Program-made: the position numbers and the translations under genes
The notes under the pieces: generated by a model
Seen by the model: the letters and a program-made list of their open reading frames with translations, nothing else
What the model was told of the DNA's origin: nothing
Databases searched by the model: none
NCBI RefSeq assembly: GCF_000002995.4
Contig: NW_025062479.1
Span: 14,184,221 to 14,248,220 of the forward strand
Length of the DNA stretch: 64,000 nucleotides
Source: Brugia malayi
Taxonomy: Eukaryota > Nematoda > Chromadorea > Rhabditida > Onchocercidae
Direction of reading: 5' to 3'
Shown: one piece after another, positions 10,924 through 25,262 of the stretch
How positions within the stretch are numbered: the first letter of the stretch is position 1
Layout of the letters: every line of letters starts with the position of its first letter

Positions 10924-13900
10924 AACACTGAAAATTTTTCAGATGGAAACAAAGAGTTGTTCTAGTAATAATGGCGACAGTGTTTTTTATACGTAATTGT
11001 CGTTCTTTTGTTTTACTTAAATGTATTCCTTTTAGTTCTTCTCTATTCATCAATTTTATTTTCAGTAAAATTTAGCTAGTCTTGTATCATAACATTGACC
11101 ATTGATTACTATCAATATGAAGAGAGAAAGCATATTTCTATGTCCTACTTTTTGCTAATGTAATAAGCTATTCTATTGTTTTAAACCATGAATTGGACTG
11201 TAAGCAGTTCGTGTTGCTGAAAATCTTTTTTATATCACTGCTAAGAAATATTATAAAGAAACACAGAGGTTTTTTTTTTTTTTTGATCTATGTATGATTT
11301 CGGCATCTTTTCTTGCGAAACTATGAAAATTAAAGTCTTGTTCACATTTAACGATTTTTATCGTTCATTCATTTATTGCTTTGCTTCATTTATTTGCTTG
11401 ATTTTTATCTTCGCAATTTTTGTTAATATTTTCAGAATTGCAAATATTAATAAGCTTCCCTTATCATCTATTTTACTATAATTTGATCTGAATAATTAAT
11501 TGCTTGTTGATTTCATCAATGTTATATTCATTACCAAATGGTTACACTACTTAAACTGTTGGAAACTACCTTAGAATACCTACAAAAAATGAATCTGAAT
11601 TGGTAAAGAAAAAAGATGACAGAGAGCAATTAAAGTTATTACAAATATTTCGATAAATCAGATACTAACATTTGATTCTTTTCCCTTTTCTTGTTCTATC
11701 TTGAAGTGCATTATTTATCAGAGCATTTTAAATTTATTTAAATTTTAAATTTACTTGGAGTTTATTATATGTGTACAATTTTTAAGTTTTCGCTCTGTGA
11801 ATTTTTTTTTTTTGTCACATGAAGTTAATTTTTTTTTAATTCTATGAACTATCACTATTTCTCTAATGCTTTTATGAATGCAAAGTTTTCTTATTGTTGT
11901 GAAGCTCGAATTGATTTCAATACTTTTGTGTATGTTTGTAAAGTAAGTATAAACAATATATAAGTAGTCGTAAGTAATATTATATAATGTGTGTGACCAA
12001 ACTTCTAAACTTTTTCACTTCTGTGATGTTGTTTAGAAGCATAAGTATGGCTTAATAAGTATTTGGATATTGCTTTACATTTTTTTAAATTTACACTTTA
12101 ACTATTCACGAAAAACCTTGCTATATTAAACTTTTCCGATCAATTTGAGTATAATCAAATGTGTGAAGTGGAATCATGTTTAGGAATCCGGAAGGAAAGT
12201 ATTTTTTACATTTTTGACATTTTAAATTTATCCAATTTGTTAATTAGTGCCTTGGGAAATGAGATAAACGGGAAGGATAAAGTAATTCGTTTTTTTTTTT
12301 TTTTTTTTTTTTTTGTTTATATTCTCTTGATAGACAATTCAGCTACTAAAAAAAGAAAATTGAGAAAATATGAACGTTTTTATTGGTAAGAGAGAAATGT
12401 CAGTTTATTTATTCACAATCTATATGAATAGCATTTTATCACAAACTTAAAAATACTTTTATGTGTCATTTTTCTTATTAACAATTGTCATCTTCGTCAT
12501 TTCTTTTTTTCATTCTTTTTTCTTTTTTTTTTTTTTTATTTTTCAGTTCGTTGCAATTACAGTTTACATCATTCAATGCATCATCATTCATCTATCTCAT
12601 TCCAATCATTCATTTCATACAACTTTGAAATTGAAATGTTTGCTCCTCATTTGTTTGCCAATCTCTTAAAAATGTTTTTTTTGAAGACAATCTTTTAATA
12701 ATATAGCAATTATTAACTCAAAAAAAATGATGAGATATGACATGTTTTGAATTTTTTATGATTACATTTTTTCGTATTTAGTCATTAAGTGTATTTGTTT
12801 TTCCTTAGAATACTTCTAAATCTTTTTTTTTTTTTAAAGAAATTTTTTGTTACATTGATTTTGTGACGATTTTTTTTATTTATATTAAATTTTCGAAATT
12901 TCATTAGCTGTTTGGAAAGGAAATGTTGTTTCTAATAAATTTGTAGTAGTTTTTAATATATGATATTAACAAATATTTTAAGTAATAAAAAGTGGGATGT
13001 TTTTTTCATAGAAAGGTATTTCCATTCCGTTATTTTTATTTTTCTTTCTTTTTTTTTTTTGTTTTTTGTTTTTGTTTTTAAGCAATGAAGGCATCGTGAT
13101 TAGCTTCATTCAAAAGTAGTAATTTTCTTTAGCTAATATTTTTACTTTCTTAACTCTCCGATAGTAGCAAATTATTTTTAGGAATGTAGGAAAATCTGCA
13201 TTATTTAAAGTTTTTTACTTTCAAGTAAATTTTTCAGTTGGATTTTTAATTTGCTTTCCTCAAATTTTCATATTTTAAATAAGCAATGTTTCTTCTAACA
13301 GTGCGTTCAATCAACGGTTCAGATAACCATAGCAACAATTAGAATTTCTTATCCGGATAAACTGATTAAATGTTCCCAGTATTCTTTCTACTTTTGAAAC
13401 TTTCATTAATATTTCAAAATAATCTTTTGAAACAACAATTCCTTACTTCATTAGATTCCTATTTATTTCTTATACTTTACATACTATCATTTGTATTCTA
13501 TTTTATTGTATTATAAGTGAAAATGAGATTCAAAATGTTCTAGCAAGATACTTTTTTTTTAAAAAAAAAGTTTTTAATCATAATCTTTTATAATCAGATT
13601 ATGAACTATATAATCAGAATCAGAAATTTTTTTATAATTAGTTGGTGGTATTATCAGTGCTGTTTTTATTATCTTGAAAATGATGACAAAGAATAAAATA
13701 TAAGGATCAGAAATAATTTTTTTTTTTTTTTTTCAGAAATAATTATGTTTAAAAAATGAAGTAGTAATGATATTATTAGAGGAAATAGATATTATTAATC
13801 AAATAATGATAATGAAATGAGTCAGAAATAATTTGTTGGGATTTATCCTTTTAAAAGTAATTGCAGTGCATTAATTTTTTTTCTTTTTTTTTTTTTTTTT

Positions 13901-14849
13901 TTTAATAGTTATTATTCATCAAATTTTCTCTTTAAATTGCTTATCTATTCGAAAATTTTTATTATTAGCAACGATTCATTTTGTGTTCATTATTGAATGG
14001 GAAATTTGACAGTATTTTGGGATATATTCTGTTCAGTTGTTTCATTCCATTAAGAAAAAAAAGGTAAAGAAAGAGGAACTTTAGTTTTTCCTTTTTTTGC
14101 TTTACAAAGTATTTTTTTTTTCTAGTAGATATGAATTATTATTTGATAGTAAGTTTACTTGTTTATTACTATGATATTATAACAGTTCATTTATTAAACT
14201 TGTTATTAGTTATAAAATGTTTATCACAGTATTATTAAAATTTGCCGAAGCAACTTACTGAGATTTATTATTTTTTAAATTTTTTTGGACTTAATTAAAA
14301 TTCATTTTTAACTCTAAAAGTGTAAGCTAGAAATAAGGTCTTCCGAGAAATAAGATTAAAATTTTTATAAATTAAAATCCTGTTATGCAATTATATGACC
14401 GAAAAATAAATTTTGATCAAAAAGATGTAAACAAATTTTTAAAAGTACTTAATTTTAAATGTACGGAAGACATTAATATTCAATTTGTTATTAATATTAT
14501 TACTTTTAGTAAATTAATATGTTTAGTAATATGAATATTTTTAGTTTTACACTAGCAAACTACTCTTATAATATTTAATAGGTTGACTGCTTTTATATTA
14601 ATTGGCTACTAGCTTACTGCATGTGTTTTTCGGTTACGAGTATAAAACTAATCCTTGAATGGTTTACAATTATAATTTTGTTTTCTTTCAATTTTCATTT
14701 TTACAAAAACTGCAACTTAACTATTATTTACAGATGTCCATTCTAATAAGAAAATAAAAAGAAAATTAAACTGGAAATTCTTTTTTGTTTCATTTCACTA
14801 AAGTAAATTATTTCAGTTTAAAATTACATGTTTATACTGTCAGGATTAA
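10924..14849. other. Gene-poor 3.9-kb stretch
   Basis: I see no convincing exon. It is very T-rich on the plus strand, with long poly-T tracts (for example near 12290-12315, 13720 and 13880). The few open frames (about 11.3, 12.2 and 12.5 kb) are Phe/Ile-rich translations of these tracts. The right end should contain the promoter and 5' UTR of the SLC10-like gene, with acceptor-like TTTCAG at 14816 and GTCAG at 14843. Confidence 0.55.
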
Positions 14850-17800
14850 ATGACTTCCCGCGGTTGCCCATTTTTTTTATTGATACGACTGATCTTGAAT
14901 ATGATGGTATCAGTGACTAGCTCTGGAATACAATCAGTTGCTCGAATTCGATTTGATCCTCCTTATATTCATGATCTCATGGCTGGTACCAATAAAACGG
15001 TTAAAGTAACCGTTGATTTGGATACGAATCGTCAGGAATTTGCAAAACTACCACCCAAAAAATCATTTGCAGTTTTTCTAAAGTTTGGAGTTTTTTTTTT
15101 TTTTTTTTTTTTGAATACTTTTTTATATTTTATTCATTTTTCTTAATTAAATTTTAATCTCGAATAATAACTTCGTATTTTCATATGACAAATTGGAGAA
15201 AGCTATACATTTAATGCAGAATAGGTTTTTGGATTCAAAGTTATCTCTATTTGATTATCTATCAGCGATGTTCACTGTATTTATAGATCAATTGATGAAG
15301 ATATTGCTACAGCAGCAAAAGAGCGAAAACAATTCAAATTAGGAGAATATTCATCGAAGAGAAACAACTCAGAAACATATGAAGTTCTTATAAAATTATT
15401 TTTTTCAGAGTTTTTTCTCTGCAAATTCATTGTTTCTTTTTTTTTAAGACATGCAAATTTGTTGTAATTTTGCAGGTAAATATCACACTTACTGGACATT
15501 TCCTGGGTAAAACAGCTGTAAAAGTACGTTTATTAAGTATGGATGAAACTATGGATGATGATCGATTTTTATATGAGATAAGCGAAGTAAGCATAGTATG
15601 ATTTATATCAAGTTCCTTTGTCTTAATTTTTAGAACATTCAGTCGGGTACGAAATTCTTTATTGCAGAGTGGAAATGATTTTGGCCAGCAGGATAATATG
15701 CTTGATGTTTGGGTTATTCAAGACAATAAACGGCTTGAAAATCGATTATTTTTATCAGCATTGGTCATTTTAATTATTATCGCTAATATTTTGATGGGAT
15801 GCGAAGTATATATTTTTGTCTTACAGTATTTTTCCTAAATTTATATATAAAAATCTCCTTTCTAAATACAACTGAAGAACTTTCGGTATAGAACATAAGT
15901 CAAAAGGATGACTGATTAAAATATGGAGTAAAAATTATGATTTTTTGCTTTTCTTATAGTAGCAAACGAAAGTGTGATCTAAGTTATTAGTCTAATGCAA
16001 GCTAGCTTTTTTTTTCTTTTTTTTTTTCGTTTTTTATGAGAAATTATTGCTGTCACTTATTTACAAATTATTATTTTAGCTTGATGGGCGTGTTATGCTG
16101 GAAGTAATTAAAGAACCTGTTGCACCGATGATCGGTTTTTGCACTCAATTTATTGCGATGCCTTTAGTAAGTTATTTTCGCACCAATCAAACTAATCTGA
16201 TTTATTGATATCTAATGATTTTGAAAAATAAGTTTTATATCAGAGGCTCTAAAGTGTAATATCTATATTCTAAAGAAAATATTAAGTCATTTTTCTTTGG
16301 TGAATGGTTTTCTTGAGTAATATTGATATGGTGGTGTTACTTTTGTGTCGAACAAAGTGCTCATTTTTGGGGTTATTAAACTATATGGGTCTTCAATATC
16401 GAAACATTACTACGTCTTCAATTATGTTATCTTTAACTTATTGAAGTTAAACTTTCAAGTTAAACCTCTGCTATTTTAGGTTAATATGAAAAAAAAATTT
16501 TTTTTAAGTCATTTTCCATTTAGCTTGCTTGGGGTATTGCAAATATTATTTTTACCGCTAATGGTTTGCATTCTTTTGCACTTGGCTTATTTGTTACTGG
16601 TTGTGTACCTGGTGGTGGTGCCAGCAACTATTGGACTGTTCTGTTAGATGGTAATTTGCCAGTGTCTCTAACAATGACATTTTGTAGCACCATAGCAGCT
16701 TTAGGTAAATTTTTCCTTTATTCCTAAACTAAAGGTTCAGGACAAAAAAAAGCTTATTTTTAATATTTATTGTAGAACTAGTTTTTTCAATTTCAAATTT
16801 CATTCTCTTCTTTAAAAATATATTTCTTACTTCATTTATTGTACTACACTATTATTTCAGCCATTATTATACATTTTCAAGAATAACATAAATCTTTTTC
16901 CGATGCATAACATAAGATTTTGTTCATGAAGATAATTTATCACAGTATTACAGTAATGATACCATTTTGGATGTGGCTTTTGGGTTTTCATTTTCTCGAC
17001 AGTTTTCATCCTGAAGCAATTATCAAGATTCCATACATCAAAATTCTCTCGTCTTTGGTTATAATGATAGTTCCATTGATTTTTGGTGTTGCAATTTCAC
17101 ATTTCAAGCCAACATTACGACTTCAGGCTCGAAAGGTTTGCTTTTAAAACTGAAGTGATCAAATTTTTGTCAACTTTTTTTTTTTTGTTTGAAACACAGT
17201 TACTCTTCAAACAATTAATACATTCATTTATAGATAATGCGGCCATTTATCATATTCGTCCTGATTTTTTTAATTGGTTTCGGAGCACTGGCCAATATAT
17301 ATATGATTCGTTTGTTGACATGGACAGCTGTTATTGGGTATTATTTTGCTCTTTATTAATTCAGTTCCTCATTATTTTAATTTTCTCACCTTGCAATTTT
17401 AAATTACAGAAGTTTATTGCTTCCTTGGTGTGGCTTTGCAATTGGCTGCTTGACAGCAGTTATTCTTCGGCAATCACCACCAAATGTCACTTCAATAGCA
17501 ATCGAAACTGGTATTCAAAATACAGGCATAGCTATCATGTTGATAAAAGTAGGTTGTTGAATCCTTTCACTACAAATTTGATTGGTAGCTGCATGCATGC
17601 AATTGAGAATTAATTTTATTCGTCCGTAACAAAAAACGAAAACAAAGGGAGAAAATGCATTTTATTTTATCCAGAAAATGTCATAATTTGGACTAATAAT
17701 TCCACTTATACTTTATAAAATTGCCTTATTTTCCTTATTATTTCTTTTTTTTACTTGAAAGCATCTACTGAATAATTTCAGTTTTCGTTTCCTGATCCCG

Positions 17801-18063
17801 ATGCTGACATTAGTGCATTGATTCCTGTTATTTGTGCAAGTATGACACCAGTACCGCTTCTGTTCATTGTAGCAATACACTGGTTATGCAAAAAGCTTGA
17901 AATGAGAAGAAATGCAAAAAGTAGTCATATCGAAGAGATAGCAGTGAAAATTAATCCAGGAATTGATAATTCTAATGGAACTCCTATTATTAAATATAAA
18001 TCGAATCCAAATGATGATAGCCCATTAATGAATATAAATGAAAAACGAAATATCTCGCGATAG
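14850..18063 (+). CDS. SLC10-family (bile acid:sodium symporter-type) transporter with N-terminal ectodomain
   Basis: Ten exons (14850-15082, 15266-15383, 15476-15586, 15668-15805, 16080-16166, 16524-16704, 16954-17135, 17234-17337, 17410-17548, 17782-18063) join in frame to 524 aa. Residues 1-30 resemble a signal peptide. About 30-170 is a beta-rich extracellular domain (VNITLTGHFLGKTAVKV). About 175-465 is the SLC10 membrane domain. Family motifs include ALGLFVTGCVPGGGASNYW, the SLTMTFCSTIAALVMIP stretch and IETGIQNTGIAIML, counterparts of the family's G-C-C-P-G-G, M-T-x-C-S-T and E-x-G-x-Q-N Na+/substrate-site motifs. The C-terminus is a hydrophilic cytosolic tail. The ectodomain architecture resembles the P3-like (SLC10A3/A5) branch. 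The substrate cannot be read from sequence. The exon 1/2 and 2/3 borders are less certain than the rest (donors GTTTGG and GTTCTT). Confidence 0.85.
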
Positions 18064-19670
18064 ATCTCGCTTTCATAATGTTTATTCATAATTGTAACAT
18101 TTCACTAGGCCATAGACTCAACCTTTTGCATAAATTGTCGCAGCTTTTAACACCATTTTCTACAAGCAATATCATTTCTGGAATTTCCTCACTTAGGCAT
18201 AAGGAAATGTGCATTAATTTTAAGACAATTATGTGTAATTTTATTTCATATATAATTTGTTTCAAATGCACTTTTCTTTATCACGACTTTTTACAGCTCT
18301 CATAATTGATATAAGCTATAAAGAAAAACATTAATGCATGCTTTTCTGAGTATATATTTCATATGAAATTCTCTATAGATATTATATTGTTACAGGATAT
18401 CTCATCTTCCAAAAACACAATCTTAATTTATTTTATGATCTGATATTGATTGTAATCTTTCTTAGTTTTATTTTTTCTTTATTTATTTCTTCTTTACAAA
18501 GTTCTTTCATATCAAAATAACGTGTCGTTTTGAAAAAATCTATTGGAAAGAGCAGTATTTCAGAAGAATTATATCGATGTAATGCTGTAATAGGTTTCTT
18601 TTTCCTTTTTTTTTTTTTTTTTTTTTTTTTGTTCTATGTTTATTTGTGCTTGTTATTTTTAAGTACTGAATAGTTGTAGTAGTAGTAGTCAGTTTAAAAA
18701 TTCATTCCATTCATTCGTATCAAGAAAAGACGAAATTAACTTTCCATTAATGCAAAATTTTCAAATTTGACAGTTGATGAGGTTTCATTGTTTGGGGATT
18801 TGAGAAAAAAATTGTTAGTTCCATGTTTATTAAATTTTCATTTCATTAATTGAATATGGATTTTTTCTTTTAATTCGATTTTTTGTTGAGATAATGTATT
18901 ATTGTACTGAACTTAGAATATTATGGTTGTGATAATATGGCTTTGTGATAGACTCTGATATGGGAAGTTGTTTTTGTTTCATAAATGAATTAGTCTTTTG
19001 CTCACAATACTTTGCTAATAAATATTAAATCCTAAACGTAATAAACTAAATGCTTGTTGGATCCTATCGCAACAACGAACATGAGTTGATCGCAGATAAA
19101 ATATTAAGATAATAATGGAAAGTGGAAGTTAAACAATTCTTAAATATACTACTCAACCGTGAGTAGTATTATCACCAAACTGACATCGTTGGGATACTAA
19201 TTTCATTTTAACCTATCAATATGATGCATCACTTTTAAATGTGCGGTTTAGAGGTACAGACCTTTTGAGAGTAATCTGCATGGGAATTGAAGTGGTGTGT
19301 GTTCCGTGAGGAGTTGGTGGGATTTTGGCTGATGCGTGCGTTACATGAGAATTTGGTTAGTACGTGATGAGTTGCGTGGAAGTGTGACTAGCACGTGTTA
19401 CGTGAGAAGTGGACTAGTAAGTGGTGTGTTAAATCGCATCATTGTGTAATGTGAAAATCAGAATAGTGTCATTTGTACTTAAATATCCGTTTATTTATAA
19501 CAATTTGAAGTATTCGTATTAGTAAGAGATCTTTGAGAGTTTTTCTATTTATTGTTATATATAATGTAAGATAAATATGTTTGATTCTTATATGTGACGC
19601 ATATTTATGCTAAGCATGCAATTAAATTGCTTGTGGTAATTTAAACATAAGTTTGTATGTGCTATTTTAG
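18064..19670. other. Intergenic region between the SLC10-like and RUVBL1 genes
   Basis: No supported exon. It contains a long T-run (about 18606-18631) and, at 19.30-19.43 kb, a G/T-rich degenerate repeat block that stands out in composition. The right end is the RUVBL1 promoter; TATTTTAG directly abuts the RUVBL1 ATG. Confidence 0.6.
19310..19430. repeat. Four degenerate ~30-bp G/T-rich repeats with a CACGTG E-box, 5' of RUVBL1
   Basis: Approximate copies are 19310-19338, 19340-19370, 19371-19397 and 19398-19430. They share a GTTNCGTGAGAAG...GACTAGTACGTG-like pattern. A palindromic CACGTG lies at 19392-19397. The block is about 240-360 bp upstream of the RUVBL1 ATG and is clearly richer in G than its surroundings. 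Confidence 0.55.
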
Positions 19671-22913
<3,243 letters not shown>

Positions 22914-23706
22914 ATAAATAAGTGAATAAAGTTTTGTGTCCCAAAAACAATTTTTGAATTATGATACAATCTTCTGTTATTTATTCTTCAAGTTTATCTC
23001 GTATGTTCCTTTTGACCCTTTTGATCTTCTGACAACTTTTGGTTAAAAATTTTTTGATCATATTTTACTCATTTTCTTCACATTTTTTTGATCAAATCAA
23101 TTTTGTCAGGAGATAATGAATTTTCATCTTTATAATGACCATGATGGGAAAGATGGGATTAAGTGATGATGAAGTATTTTCACTATATCTCAGTTGTGTT
23201 AGGGACAACAGTCCATTATGAGTTTGGTGATTTGGTAAATCCGCGAATTTTTGATGCATTTTTTTTTTTTTTCAGTCGTTTATAAAGTTATATTTGTTGA
23301 TCTCCAATCTTTCTGTGTCTTGTTCGCTACTGTTAATGAAATAAAGCTCAAGTCGCATTTATCGAGTTATTTCACGTTTTATGCGTTGTGTTTTGAACAC
23401 CATTTTGGTTGTGATATTTATGCATGATCATATTTTTTTCTTTTTCGAAACAATAATCATGGAAAATATTTTCATATTTCCAAATTCTCAGTTTACCTGG
23501 AATCATTGTTACGCTTGGGGGTTTTTCATTTTTTTCATATTGTACTGCTTCCTAATTCTTTTTCTTTTAATGCTTAGCTTTTATTTGCCTCATTAAGTTT
23601 GTAGTCATTTATTGTTATTTTTCTCTGCGGAAACGTGAATGGTTTAAGAGTTAAGGAGAACTTAGTATTATTAATTGTTGTTTAAAGAGGAAAATAAGGT
23701 GAAGAG
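22914..23706. other. Spacer between RUVBL1 and TOM22
   Basis: About 790 bp with the RUVBL1 poly(A) signal (AATAAA, 22925-22930). The remainder is AT-rich with no supported exon; the open frame near 23.4-23.6 kb is a Phe/Leu/Ile-rich artefact. The spacing is compatible with a nematode operon but not diagnostic. Confidence 0.6.
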
Positions 23707-24600
23707 ATGGCAGTTAGTAGAATTGGTGGTGATGAATGGGATCAGATTCCGGATGACGAATTGGAAGAAACGATTGGTGAAAGGCTTTGGGGTCTTCGTG
23801 AAATGTTTCCAGATGTATTCAGATGTAAATTAGAATCATCAGTGGATTGGTCAGTATGGGCTGCGAAGCATACGGTACTTGTTTTTTTTTTTTGTATTCA
23901 GATAATCTTTGATGTGGCATATTCGCTATGTATATGCTATTTGGTGTATACACGCAGTAATATTATTGAAATTTGTTTATAGGAAATATTTGTTGCAGAA
24001 TAAAAATATTAGTAGTATATTGAATTTAGCTGTGAGATAATGTGTCATTTTTGAAAGCTGAATGTGTAGTACATTTTTCTTATTTCAGTTTTCGTTTGTA
24101 AGATCTGCGCTTTGGATTGTATCATCATCGATGATGATTTTAGTCTTGCCATATGTAATTGAAAAAGAAAGGTCTGAGTACGAGAAAAGTCAGGTTCGTC
24201 CCTTTGAAATGAAACACCAAATGTTTCTCTTATCATTAAGTTTATTGTAGTACAAATATTGTTCTTTTGATGAATTAATCAATTTTCTTTCCTTTTGTTA
24301 TGGTAAATGTTCTAATTTAGTTTAATTTTTTGTCAGTGAGCGAGGTTAGAGGCAGAGAGATTTGACATTTTTTTTTTTTTCCAAGGCGGTAGATTTAAGG
24401 AGTAGTTTGTTGGTTTGCTTATGCATTTATATTTCCTCACTTTAATATCAATATAAAATTAAATAACTACAGTTAATTTTTTACTTCTGTTTGCAATTTA
24501 ATGATATCAGAAAGTTCTAATCCTTATTTCGTTTCAGGTAGCTCAGCAGAGGCAAATGTTGCTTGGCCCAAGTGCTGCCGTAAGTGCAGCAAAGCATTAG
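23707..24600 (+). CDS. tomm-22: Mitochondrial import receptor subunit TOM22
   Basis: Three exons (23707-23874, 24089-24193, 24538-24600), all phase 0, encode 111 aa. The protein starts with an acidic cytosolic segment (GGDEWDQIPDDELEETIGE), as expected for presequence binding, followed by the TOM22 signature ERLWGLREMFP (human ERLWGLTEMFP). A single membrane span, SALWIVSSSMMILVLPYVIE (about 62-81), is followed by a short intermembrane-space tail containing QQRQMLLGPSA (human LQQRQILLGPN). It is a central receptor/organiser of the TOM complex in the outer membrane. It is shorter than the human protein (142 aa), mainly at the N-terminus. It lies between RUVBL1 and MTERF3 on the same strand. 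Confidence 0.93.
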
Positions 24601-25262
24601 TTTTTTTTTTTTTTTTTTTTTTTTTATAGTTATTATAAGTTTTCAAAGATTTATTTTTTGCTTATCCTTTGTTTTTGTCCTGGTTATCACTTTTCTTAAT
24701 TTCGTCATTGAAATTTGGTTTTGCAAATTCCGGGAAAAATTCTTGTTTGCAATTCTTTTCTTCATTTTTTTTAAAGTGTGATGCAACTTATCTTTCCTAT
24801 TGTTGCATTCACAGTATCACAACCATTAAAACTAAAAAGCGTAATTGTTTTGATACAAGAATAAACCTTAAATTTTCATATACTAGTGATGTTTTGATGA
24901 TTGCTACATTACTTTGTTTAAATTAAAATATTATGTCGTCAGTTTCTGAATTTTTAATACAGAAAAATGAGTTTGAATTCAATTAATCACTATTACTCGA
25001 ATATAATTTTGTGCATTATTTTGTTAAAATAAAATTTTCAAGTGCTAATTCATGTTTTTCTTTTTTGTAGCAGTGATAGGATGATGCCAGCAATACATTA
25101 TCAAATCACACCGGAACTATTCCGTTTTTTGAATCTTCGAATAAATGTTCCAATTTAGTTACGTGGTACGCAATATATAGATAGATAAAAGTGCCATACA
25201 ATTAGTACGATACTCGCAAAGATGAATGTGATAAGTATTTAAATGATTCAACATTTCAGTGC
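24601..25262. other. Spacer between TOM22 and the MTERF3-like gene
   Basis: Poly-T directly after the TOM22 stop, an AATAAA-type signal near 24.86 kb, and a TTTCAG at 25254-25259 just 5' of the next ATG. No exon was recognised; open frames at 24.6-24.9 kb are T-rich artefacts. Confidence 0.6.

Noticed and set aside
11290..12669. Hydrophobic Phe/Ile-rich frames at 11.3, 12.2 and 12.5 kb
   Set aside because: They are translations of T-rich DNA crossing poly-T runs, with no splice context or family signature.
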